Positions 7,448-14,239 of a stretch of DNA of 17,314 nucleotides are shown here, piece by piece (within the stretch, counting starts at the first letter, position 1; every line of letters begins with the position of its first letter). The DNA comes from Deltaproteobacteria bacterium (GTDB taxonomy: Bacteria > Desulfobacterota_E > Deferrimicrobia > Deferrimicrobiales > Deferrimicrobiaceae). The notes beneath the pieces were generated by a model. It was given only the letters and a program-made list of their open reading frames with translations, did no database searches and was not told where the DNA came from. The translations under genes were made by a program, and so were the position numbers. The stretch is from positions 1 to 17,314 of the forward strand of contig JAMDCN010000145.1 of NCBI GenBank assembly GCA_023489025.1, read 5' to 3'.

Positions 7448-8800
7448 ATGGAGCCCGATAACGAGCGCCGGACGCCGTTCCGGATCCTGCTGGTCTCGCC
7501 GGTCGACAAGGCGATGCTGGGGAAGGATTTCTACTTCAAGTTTCCCCACCTGAGCCTTCCCACGCTGGCTGCCTACACGCCCCCGGCAGCGCATGTCGAC
7601 ATCGTCGACGAGAAGTTCGAGGCGATACCCGACGGAAGGGGATACGATCTCGTCGGGATCACGGCGATGACCCCTCTTGCTCCAAGGGCGTATCGCATTG
7701 CGGACGGTTTCCGCAGCCGCGGGATCCCGGTCATTTTGGGCGGGTATCACCCAACCGTCCTTCCCGATGAGGCCCAGGAGCACGCAGACAGCGTCTGCAT
7801 CGGGGAGGCGGAGGCGTTGTGGCCGACGATTGTGGCCGACGCCATGGCCGGCCGCTTGAAGGAGACATACCGCTCGAACGGTTTCCCCTGCCTTGAGAAT
7901 CTTTCCCTGCCTTGCAGGGAACTGGTCAGGGTTCCCCGATCACGGCGGTTCGACCATATCAACGTGTATTTCGTGCAGACCACGCGGGGTTGCCCCCATC
8001 GATGCTCCTTCTGCGCGGTGACGAGCGTCCTGGGTGGAAAGCTTCGTCATCGTCCAGTTTCCGAAGTGGAGACCGAGCTCGAATCTCTGGGAATCCGCCG
8101 GTTGGCCAAGGGAGGAAAACGGGACCGGTTCCACGACGTCGTTTTCTTCACGGATGACAATATCGTCGGCCACCGGGCCTACGCGAAAGAACTCCTGTCG
8201 ATGGTATCGACCTTCAACCTGAAGTGGGTCGGCCAGGCGTCCACAAACGTGGCGGACAATGAAGAGATCCTCACGCTGATCCGCGACTCTGGCTGCATGG
8301 GGCTTGCGGTCGGGTTCGAAACCTTGTCGCAGAAGAATATCCGGGACGTGGGGAAAGGAGTGAATCGTACGCCGGAGTACCTGGACCGTGTCCGGAAGAT
8401 CCATTCCTTCGGGATCGGGCTCGCGGGAAACTTCATCTTCGGGTTCGACCACGACGACCGGAGTACATTCACCGAGGTGGTCGACTTTGTCGATCAGGCC
8501 CGGCTCGAGGGATTCTATTTCTCCCTCCTCACTCCCTATCCCGGCACACCGTTTTACGAGCAGATGAAGGCGGAGAGGAGGATCGTGGAGGAGGACTGGT
8601 CCCTCTACGACACCGACCATGTGGTGTATCGTCCCCGTTTGTTGGACGCGGAGACGCTGATGAAGGGGTACCGGTGGGCGTGGAAGAGAAGCCTCACCTG
8701 GCGAAGCATCTTCACCCGATTACTGGGGTCGCGCAATCATCTCATCTTTTTCGGGCCGATGAACTACGGGATGCGCCGCACGATCTTGCGACACGCGTGA
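7448..8800 (+). CDS. B12-binding-domain radical SAM protein, second copy
   Basis: A 450-aa paralogue of the gene at 4808-6166. The N-terminal cobalamin-type domain shows ILLVSPVD, VDIVDEKFE, YDLVGITAMTP, VILGGYHPTVLPDEA and CIGEAE. The radical SAM motif CPHRCSFC (C182, C186, C189) is in QTTRGCPHRCSFCAVTS, followed by VFFTDDNIVGHRAYAKELL, KWVGQASTNVAD, SGCMGLAVGFETLS, NFIFGFDHDD and LLTPYPGTPFY. It ends MNYGMRRTI as the first copy ends MNYGFRRSI. ATG 7448 is my choice; GTG 7424 and GTG 7433 are in frame upstream, and an AGGAG at 7427-7431 is too close to 7433 and rather far from 7448, so the start is uncertain. It is the first gene after the candidate promoter. Predicted role: methylation or rearrangement of an unactivated carbon; the two copies may act on successive positions (inference). 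Confidence 0.85.
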   Translation: MEPDNERRTPFRILLVSPVDKAMLGKDFYFKFPHLSLPTLAAYTPPAAHVDIVDEKFEAIPDGRGYDLVGITAMTPLAPRAYRIADGFRSRGIPVILGGYHPTVLPDEAQEHADSVCIGEAEALWPTIVADAMAGRLKETYRSNGFPCLENLSLPCRELVRVPRSRRFDHINVYFVQTTRGCPHRCSFCAVTSVLGGKLRHRPVSEVETELESLGIRRLAKGGKRDRFHDVVFFTDDNIVGHRAYAKELLSMVSTFNLKWVGQASTNVADNEEILTLIRDSGCMGLAVGFETLSQKNIRDVGKGVNRTPEYLDRVRKIHSFGIGLAGNFIFGFDHDDRSTFTEVVDFVDQARLEGFYFSLLTPYPGTPFYEQMKAERRIVEEDWSLYDTDHVVYRPRLLDAETLMKGYRWAWKRSLTWRSIFTRLLGSRNHLIFFGPMNYGMRRTILRHA

Positions 8801-8940
8801 AGGAAACCCTCCGGGGCCGACCTTCGCACGCCGACCTCACGCTGAAGTATTGGGTGAAGATCGAACCGGCGATAGGATTCGCTTGCGGTTTCGACGAGGA
8901 AGGAAGGGCGGCGGTGTACTTCACGATATCGATGCGTTGA
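8797..8940 (+). CDS. Small hypothetical protein, 47 aa
   Basis: A short ORF whose GTG start overlaps the stop of the radical SAM gene as GTGA, a common coupling arrangement. The product includes LTLKYWVKIEPAIGFACGF near its middle and ends VYFTISMR. It has no signal peptide or membrane helix and no known motif that I recognise. The reading frame also runs upstream through the end of the radical SAM gene, so openness alone is weak evidence. Coupling, protein-like composition with alternating beta-strand-like residues, and lack of any other explanation for the 190-bp space before the next gene support it. It could be a small accessory subunit of the radical SAM enzyme, or non-coding. Confidence 0.4.
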   Translation: MKETLRGRPSHADLTLKYWVKIEPAIGFACGFDEEGRAAVYFTISMR

Positions 8941-8949
8941 ACAATTTGA

Positions 8950-8973
8950 CCCGCCTCGCCGGACGACGGCGGG
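8950..8973 (+). other. GC-rich stem-loop between the small ORF and the TPR-like gene
   Basis: CCCGCC at 8950-8955 pairs with GGCGGG at 8968-8973. TCG 8956-8958 pairs with CGA 8964-8966, with C8967 bulged and CCGGA as the loop. No T-run follows, so it is not an intrinsic terminator. It sits in a 53-bp gap just before a strong ribosome site and might act as an mRNA-processing or stability element. Confidence 0.3.
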
Positions 8974-8993
8974 ATGGGGAAAAGGAGGCAGCG

Positions 8994-9746
8994 ATGTCCG
9001 TTACCGCAAAGGCTGCGATTGCAGGATTTTTCCTGTGCTTCGGACTCATCCCTTCCATTGCGTCCGATCTTCCCGTCGCCCTTTCCCGCGAGGATGCTGT
9101 CTCCCTGTACAAAGAAGGCAGGTTGGACGAGGCGGTAGCCGCATTCGACAAACTTCTCGTAGAGAAATCCGCCGACGACGGTTTGAAGATCTTGAGAGCC
9201 ACGGTGATCCTCGAGCAGGCCCGGCGGATGAAAGAAGAGAAAGTCCCGGCTTACAAGGGCTGCGTGATTGGAGCATACGCCGCCCTGAAACCTTTGGTCA
9301 GCCGCAATGCCGGCAACCCGGACTGGTACTACGCGATGGCGAAGGCTTTCTGGTTGAACGACCGGTCGTCGAAGGCGAGAAAGGCGATCGCAAAGGCGTT
9401 GTATTATCGTCCAGGTTTTCCAGAAGCATATATCCTCCTGGGGGACCTTGCGTTCGATGAGGGTCTGAACGCTCCGCCCCCTTCCCTTACAGGTCCACCG
9501 GTCAATCCGATGGAGGAATTCGCCGCAAAGGCTTCCGCGGAATACGAGCATGCTCTTCAGTCACAAGGACTCCCTCCGGAACTCCGCGCGGAGGCATACT
9601 ACAGACTGGGACTCGTGGAACTGGTGTTGAGGCAGAAAAAAGGAACCGCCCGTGACTGGTGGAGCAAAGCGGCATCGAGTGATCCCCAAGGGCGGTTCGG
9701 GAAAATGGCGCAGGGAAAGCTCGATATAATACCGGTCACGAAATAG
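8994..9746 (+). CDS. Exported TPR-like repeat protein
   Basis: A 250-aa protein with an N-terminal signal peptide: a short lysine-containing n-region, the hydrophobic segment AAIAGFFLCFGLIPSIA and a likely cut near Ser24. The mature part is helical with TPR-like repeats: DAVSLYKEGRLDEAVAAFDKLL (about 33-54), NPDWYYAMAKAFWLNDRSSKARKAIAKALYYRP (about 107-139), AYILLGDLAFDEG, and AEAYYRLGLVELVLRQKKGTARDWWSKAASSDP (about 203-235). ATG 8994 is certain: AAAGGAGG lies directly upstream at good spacing. Such proteins scaffold complexes in the periplasm, often in polysaccharide or outer-membrane assembly. It is probably periplasmic; there is no lipobox Cys after the signal. Partners are unknown, but it could dock the deacetylase or the LolA-like carrier. 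Confidence 0.7.
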   Translation: MSVTAKAAIAGFFLCFGLIPSIASDLPVALSREDAVSLYKEGRLDEAVAAFDKLLVEKSADDGLKILRATVILEQARRMKEEKVPAYKGCVIGAYAALKPLVSRNAGNPDWYYAMAKAFWLNDRSSKARKAIAKALYYRPGFPEAYILLGDLAFDEGLNAPPPSLTGPPVNPMEEFAAKASAEYEHALQSQGLPPELRAEAYYRLGLVELVLRQKKGTARDWWSKAASSDPQGRFGKMAQGKLDIIPVTK

Positions 9747-9772
9747 TACCGTGGAGAAGGACTGAAGGGGGA

Positions 9773-10603
9773 ATGGCAGACAGGAACGTGCTTACCGTGG
9801 ACCTCGAAGACTGGTACCACGTTTGCGGCGCGGGAGACACCGGGGACGCCTCGTCCTGGGATGCGTATGAAAGCCGGGTAACCCGCAACACGGAAAAGGT
9901 CTTGGCCCTCCTTCGGGAACACGGGGCCCGGGCAACGTTCTTCGTCCTCGGTTACATCGCCGAGCGGGAACCGCGCCTGGTTGCGGATGTAGCGAAGGAA
10001 GGCCACGAGATCGCCACCCACGGGCATTTCCATCGCAGAGTGTTCGAGATGACCCCTGAGGAGTTCGAGGAAGATCTCGATCGCTCCGTCGACGCAATTT
10101 CCTCCGCTGCGGGAGAACGCGTGCTCGGGTACCGGGCGCCGGAGTGGTCGCTTCGTCCCCACACGATGTGGGCACTTTCGATCCTCCGAAGGAAGGGGAT
10201 TCTTTACGACTCCAGCATGGTCCCGTTGACGCGAATGGGGGACTGTTCCTTTCCGACCACGCCGTGCCGGATCCCGACGGAGTACGGGGAGATCTTGGAG
10301 TTTCCTCTGACCACCATGCGTTGTTTTAGTGAACATCTTCCCTTCACCGGGGGGTTACCATTGCGCCTGACGCCATATTTCTACATCCTCTCCCGGATCC
10401 GTCGGATGAATGCAGAGGGAACTGTGGCGATGGTTTACGTCCATCCCTGGGAATTCGATACGGAACAGCCGCGGATCGAACTTCCATGGAGCCGGAATTT
10501 CATGCATTATTTCAATCTGCGCTCCACCCCGGGTAAATTGGGCGGGCTTCTCGCCAACATGCGGTTCGCTCCCCTTTGCGAGGTTCTGGGGGTTGGCGAT
10601 TAA
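9773..10603 (+). CDS. Polysaccharide deacetylase, PEP-CTERM-locus type with DUF3473-like C-terminus
   Basis: A 276-aa NodB-fold carbohydrate esterase. LTVDLEDWYHV at the N-terminus holds the catalytic/metal aspartates (D10, D13); HEIATHGHFHRR gives the metal-binding His83-x3-His87; YRAPEWSL is the third family motif. The C-terminal VHPWEFDTEQPRIELP and NFMHYFNLRSTPGKLGGLL match the extension seen in deacetylases of exosortase/PEP-CTERM exopolysaccharide loci. Enzymes of this type remove N- or O-acetyl groups from sugars. No signal peptide is visible, so a cytoplasmic or unconventional location is possible. ATG 9773 follows AAGGGGGA. Exosortase and glycosyltransferase genes are absent here, so a sugar part of the product, such as a glycolipid head group to be deacetylated, is an inference. 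Confidence 0.85.
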   Translation: MADRNVLTVDLEDWYHVCGAGDTGDASSWDAYESRVTRNTEKVLALLREHGARATFFVLGYIAEREPRLVADVAKEGHEIATHGHFHRRVFEMTPEEFEEDLDRSVDAISSAAGERVLGYRAPEWSLRPHTMWALSILRRKGILYDSSMVPLTRMGDCSFPTTPCRIPTEYGEILEFPLTTMRCFSEHLPFTGGLPLRLTPYFYILSRIRRMNAEGTVAMVYVHPWEFDTEQPRIELPWSRNFMHYFNLRSTPGKLGGLLANMRFAPLCEVLGVGD

Positions 10604-10811
10604 GGCGCACAAGCGGCGGTACGTGGTTTCCCTGATTCTCTCGGCGGTGGCGGCCACGGGGGTCCTTTCCGGTTCTTTTCTTTTCGTGTGGTGGACGGGG
10701 TGGGGCGGGGCGGCCGGGATCCTGACCGCGGCGGGGATGTTCCTTGCGTGGTTTTACAAAGGGAAGCGGCCCGACCTGGTGCCGCGGAAGGGCCGACGTG
10801 AGGGAGGATGA
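10593..10811 (+). CDS. Small two-helix membrane protein, 72 aa
   Basis: TTG 10593 begins inside the end of the deacetylase gene (11-bp overlap), just after a G-run in TTCTGGGGG. The product starts with a basic segment (IKAHKRRY), then a hydrophobic helix (about 11-33), a short loop with GWGG, a second helix (about 38-55) and a basic tail (YKGKRPDLVPRKGRREGG). This predicts a hairpin membrane protein with both basic ends in the cytoplasm. I do not recognise a family. Overlap, positive-inside charge pattern and its place before the ketosynthase gene support it as real. The in-frame ATG at 10410 lies deep in the deacetylase gene and is rejected. Confidence 0.6.
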   Translation: MAIKAHKRRYVVSLILSAVAATGVLSGSFLFVWWTGWGGAAGILTAAGMFLAWFYKGKRPDLVPRKGRREGG

Positions 10812-10818
10812 TCCGCCG

Positions 10819-12045
10819 ATGCGAAGACGCGTCGCCATCACCGGCATCGGAATCGTTACATCGCACGGAGCGGGGAAGACGGCGAATTGGGAAAGGATCA
10901 TCGCCGGGAAATCTGGAATCCGACCCGTCACGCGGTTCGACACCGGGAAATACCGCACCGCGAACGCGGGACAGATCGTGGATCTTCCGGTCCCGTCGTG
11001 GAGACACGTGCGTCGGTCCCGTCTGGATTTCGCTTCTAATCTCCTCCACGTAGCCTTCCTGGAAGCCCTTGGTGATTCAGGATTATCCCCGGGCGAGCTT
11101 GCCGCGTCCGCCCCGATGGTTTCCCTCGGGACCACCTTGGGCGGCATGATCTCGGGAGAGCGGTACCACGAGGCATTCATGCGGAAAGGGCCGTCCCGCG
11201 CCCTGCCGTCCCTCGTGGTCGATCATCTCGCCCATTGCCAGCCGCTCCACATCATGGAGGAATATTTGTTGCCGGGAGTCCCTGTGGTATTTTCCGACGC
11301 CTGCGCCTCGGGCGCGAACGCGGTTGGATATGCCTTCCGGGCCGTACGGAACGGAGAGGTCGACATGGCCGTGTGCGGCGGGTTCGACTCGCTGTGTGAA
11401 TTCGTCTTCTCGGGGTTCCACTCCCTTCAGGTACTCACGCCCGGGCTGTGCCGGCCGTTCGACAGCACCCGGGACGGGATGGCCCTCGGGGAAGGAGCCG
11501 GCGTGATGTTCCTGGAAACATGGGATTGTGCCGATGCGCGCGGCGCCCGGATTCTCGGAGAGTTGATCGGTTACGGGGAGTCCACCGACGCGTTCCACAT
11601 GACACGGCCGGACCCGAACGGAACGGGGGCGATTTCGGCAATGCGCTCTGCGTTGGTGGACGCCGGTGTCGAGCCGGATGCGGTGGGATACATCAATGCG
11701 CACGGGACCGGGACGCCATTCAACGATACGATGGAGGCCGCGGCCATCCTGGCCCTGTTCGGGGAGAAAGGTGGACAAGTTCCGGTCAGTTCCACCAAGC
11801 CGATGATCGGTCACCTGCTGGGAGGCGCCGGGGCGGTCGAGGGGATCATAACGGCCCTGGCGCTCAAAGAGAAGCGGTTGCCACCGAACCTGAATTACGA
11901 GACGCCGGATCCCGCCTGCGGTCTGCGCATCGTCCAGGTTTCCGAGAGGGCGCCGTCCCTGGATGTGGCGATTTCGAACTCCTTCGGATTCGGAGGATCG
12001 AATGCAACTCTCGTGTTTCGATCCCCGGCAGGGGACGGAGTTTGA
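10819..12045 (+). CDS. Beta-ketoacyl-ACP synthase (KS1), intact catalytic triad
   Basis: A 408-aa thiolase-fold condensing enzyme of the FabF/type II PKS class. It joins an acyl chain on the active-site cysteine to malonyl-ACP. All three catalytic residues are present: Cys162 in SDACASGANA, His295 in NAHGTGTPFND, and His332 with Lys327 in KPMIGHLLGGAGA. The N-terminus RRRVAITGIGIVTSHG and the terminal SNSFGFGGSNATLVF are typical, and length is normal. I chose ATG 10819 because it places VAITGIG at the usual distance; GTG 10798 in frame is an alternative, and GGGAGG lies at 10802-10807. The next gene is a dead homologue starting in a TTGA overlap, so KS1 probably works as a heterodimer with it. 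Confidence 0.9.
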   Translation: MRRRVAITGIGIVTSHGAGKTANWERIIAGKSGIRPVTRFDTGKYRTANAGQIVDLPVPSWRHVRRSRLDFASNLLHVAFLEALGDSGLSPGELAASAPMVSLGTTLGGMISGERYHEAFMRKGPSRALPSLVVDHLAHCQPLHIMEEYLLPGVPVVFSDACASGANAVGYAFRAVRNGEVDMAVCGGFDSLCEFVFSGFHSLQVLTPGLCRPFDSTRDGMALGEGAGVMFLETWDCADARGARILGELIGYGESTDAFHMTRPDPNGTGAISAMRSALVDAGVEPDAVGYINAHGTGTPFNDTMEAAAILALFGEKGGQVPVSSTKPMIGHLLGGAGAVEGIITALALKEKRLPPNLNYETPDPACGLRIVQVSERAPSLDVAISNSFGFGGSNATLVFRSPAGDGV

Positions 12046-13103
12046 GCGTCGTTATCACAGGCATCGGTATCGTTTCTCCAGCGGGGATCGGCATGGATGC
12101 CTTCGCACGCGCGATCGCGGTTCCCCCCCGCCTGGAAGCAGGCTTCCGTGTGCCGGCCTTCGGGCTCGAGAAACACGTCGGGAATCCTTCCTCCTTCCGG
12201 CGGGTCGCCGATGCAACGAAATTCACCCTGGCCGCGATTTCGATGGCGCTTTCGGATGCCGGATTGGATCGGGATCGGCGCAGGAGCGGCCGGGAGGGCC
12301 TGCTGGTCGGCGTGACGCACGGAGCGATCGATTTTTCGACCCGATTTCACCAAGGTCTCCTTCTGGAAGGACCGCAAGGGGCATCTCCACTCCACTTTAC
12401 GGAGTCGGTGCTGAATGCCCCGGCTGGAAATGCAGCGATCGCTTTCGGTTTCCGGGGACCGGTCCATACCCTGATCGGCGAGGAAACCGTGGGGGGAAAT
12501 GCGATCGTGATGGCGTTGTCCCTTCTTCGCTCCGGGGAATTGGACCGTTGCGTCGTGGCGGGAGTGGAGGAGTGGGCGGATATCGTTGTGAGTGCCTACG
12601 ACCGTGTCGACCGGGCGAGAGGCATGGGGGGGCATGGATCGGAACCTCCGGTTCCCCTTGGGGAGGGAGCGGCAGCCCTGGTCCTCGAGACCGCCGCCGT
12701 TGCCTCACAACGGAGTGCCGCGTCCAGGGGGACGATCCACGGCGTGATTTCCCGGAGGTTGCACCCTCCGGCGATGTCGGCGGCCGTCGAGGAAGCCGTC
12801 CGGGGGGTGATCGATTCGGCCGCATGCCGAACGGAGGAGATCGGACATGTCGTGCTACCGACCGGCAGATATCGCCGTGAGGTGGAACATGGAACTGCCT
12901 GCGTTTTGGGAGAGAGAGCCAATGTGATCCGATGGATAGACATTGCAACGCATGTCGGGAACCCTTTCGGGGCCTCCGGATTGATGCAGGTGGCTGCGTC
13001 GGTCGCACGGCATGCGTATGGTGGCGGGCAGTGCGGGCTTGTCCTGTCCTGCGGCGTCGAGGGCGGTTTCTTCGCCCTTGTCACGGGATCGGAAGGCCGT
13101 TGA
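12042..13103 (+). CDS. Chain-length-factor-like inactive ketosynthase partner of KS1
   Basis: A 353-aa ketosynthase homologue without catalytic residues. It begins SVVITGIGIVSPAGIG as a ketosynthase should, but the Cys position is Glu148 in GEETVGGNA (aligned with ACASGANA of KS1). The HGTGT region is replaced by LPTGRYRREVEHG, and the second His becomes Asn307 in HVGNPFGASG. It is about 50 residues shorter than KS1. GASPLHFTESVLNAPAGNAAIAFG before the altered nucleophile loop resembles chain-length factors of type II polyketide and aryl polyene systems. Such partners stabilise the active subunit and set chain length. TTG 12042 is the only sensible start: it overlaps the KS1 stop by four bases and follows GGGGACGGAG. 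Direct condensation is very unlikely. Confidence 0.8.
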   Translation: MSVVITGIGIVSPAGIGMDAFARAIAVPPRLEAGFRVPAFGLEKHVGNPSSFRRVADATKFTLAAISMALSDAGLDRDRRRSGREGLLVGVTHGAIDFSTRFHQGLLLEGPQGASPLHFTESVLNAPAGNAAIAFGFRGPVHTLIGEETVGGNAIVMALSLLRSGELDRCVVAGVEEWADIVVSAYDRVDRARGMGGHGSEPPVPLGEGAAALVLETAAVASQRSAASRGTIHGVISRRLHPPAMSAAVEEAVRGVIDSAACRTEEIGHVVLPTGRYRREVEHGTACVLGERANVIRWIDIATHVGNPFGASGLMQVAASVARHAYGGGQCGLVLSCGVEGGFFALVTGSEGR

Positions 13104-13111
13104 GGCGGAGC

Positions 13112-14239
13112 ATGCAGGAGATGATCGTCTTGCGGGAATCGATCGGGGGGTCGTTCACCCGTCCCCTTGTCGCGGAAATCCTCGGACTGGTGCATGCCGA
13201 GGGAATCGCGGGATCGATGGCGATGCTCTCCCCCTTCACGATGGATCGCATTTGTGACGAGTTGGAAACCGCTCTTGGATATAGGCTTCGCGGGAACCGC
13301 CGCCGAATGATCTCCGTTCTCCTCGCCCTATTGGAGGAGGCCGGATGGTGTGTCCGGGAGGGGAGCCGTTGGTGCTTTGCTTGGGGCGACGGGGACCGCC
13401 AGGGATTCCCGGCTCGGTCGACGGACCGTTCCAAGGATTCGGATACCGCCGCCGCCGACGGCCAGCTCCGGTTTTTCCGCGAATGCCTCAAGAGCGTGCC
13501 GGCGTATCTGCGCGGTGGTTCGGTGGCGTTCGGGTTCGACGGCGGCAGCGTGGGCGCCTGGGACCGGTTCCTCGGCAGCGCCGAACTCCGGTGCTGCCGG
13601 AAGCTGCTCTTCGAGTTGATGGGCGTGAGGAACAGAAGATCCTTTCACCTCCTCGACCTTTGTTACGGACCGGGGTGGGGGCTCGCGGAAGCGGCAACCC
13701 GGTACCCGTCGATCCGGATCACCGCCGTCGATTTCACCGAGGTGTTTGCGGACACGGCGAGGGATCGCCTGCGATCCATCGAAGAGGTTTCCCCCACCGC
13801 TGGGCACACCGGCGCCGACGTGGTGTGGTACGGCCCCGGGCAGTGGCCGGGATTCGGTCATCCGTTGCCGTTCCGGGAAGAGACGTTCGACGCCGTCTTT
13901 TTCAGCGGGGGGGACCCGTACATTCCCCGGGTTCTACGCAGGTACGTATACGGGGATATCGCCCGCGTCTTGTCCCCCGGGGGTAGGCTTGGGATCCTCA
14001 CGAGGGGGTTTCCCGATCCGGGCCGCCGGTTCGTACCTTCGCCCGGGATGCGGATGGCATCCCTTGTTCATGATTTCGCCGAAAGCGTCTGCGAGGGGTG
14101 GCAGGGCTTCACCGAACCGGAGGAGAACCTCCGGATGTTCCGGGAACTCGGGTACCGGGGAGGCGGGGCCATCCCGGGAGAAATGTGTTTCCTCGAATCT
14201 TCCCTGTGGGTTTTAAGGAAGGGAGAACGGTCTGTCTGA
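13112..14239 (+). CDS. Class I SAM-dependent methyltransferase with N-terminal helical domain
   Basis: A 375-aa protein. Residues 1-90 are helical and winged-helix-like (ISVLLALLEEAGWCVREGSRW), as in the dimerisation domains of small-molecule O-methyltransferases. The Rossmann part has motif I LLDLCYGPGWGLAEAA (about 180-195), an acidic ribose-binding residue Asp207 in ITAVDF, DAVFFSGGD and a late LSPGGRLGILTRG strand. A low-complexity linker with acidic and polar residues (about 93-115) joins the halves. Motif I is unusual in having CYGPGW in place of the common GCGTG. ATG 13112 follows GAGGCGGAG; TTG 13100, overlapping the previous stop, and ATG 13121 are alternatives. It lies between the two ketosynthase pairs. 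It probably methylates the chain or head group, O- or C-methylation being undecidable from sequence. Confidence 0.7.
   Translation: MQEMIVLRESIGGSFTRPLVAEILGLVHAEGIAGSMAMLSPFTMDRICDELETALGYRLRGNRRRMISVLLALLEEAGWCVREGSRWCFAWGDGDRQGFPARSTDRSKDSDTAAADGQLRFFRECLKSVPAYLRGGSVAFGFDGGSVGAWDRFLGSAELRCCRKLLFELMGVRNRRSFHLLDLCYGPGWGLAEAATRYPSIRITAVDFTEVFADTARDRLRSIEEVSPTAGHTGADVVWYGPGQWPGFGHPLPFREETFDAVFFSGGDPYIPRVLRRYVYGDIARVLSPGGRLGILTRGFPDPGRRFVPSPGMRMASLVHDFAESVCEGWQGFTEPEENLRMFRELGYRGGGAIPGEMCFLESSLWVLRKGERSV

Noticed and set aside
9725..9730. TATAAT near the end of the TPR-like gene
   Set aside because: No -35 element at suitable spacing; it is coding sequence and the next gene is only 26 bp downstream in an apparent operon.
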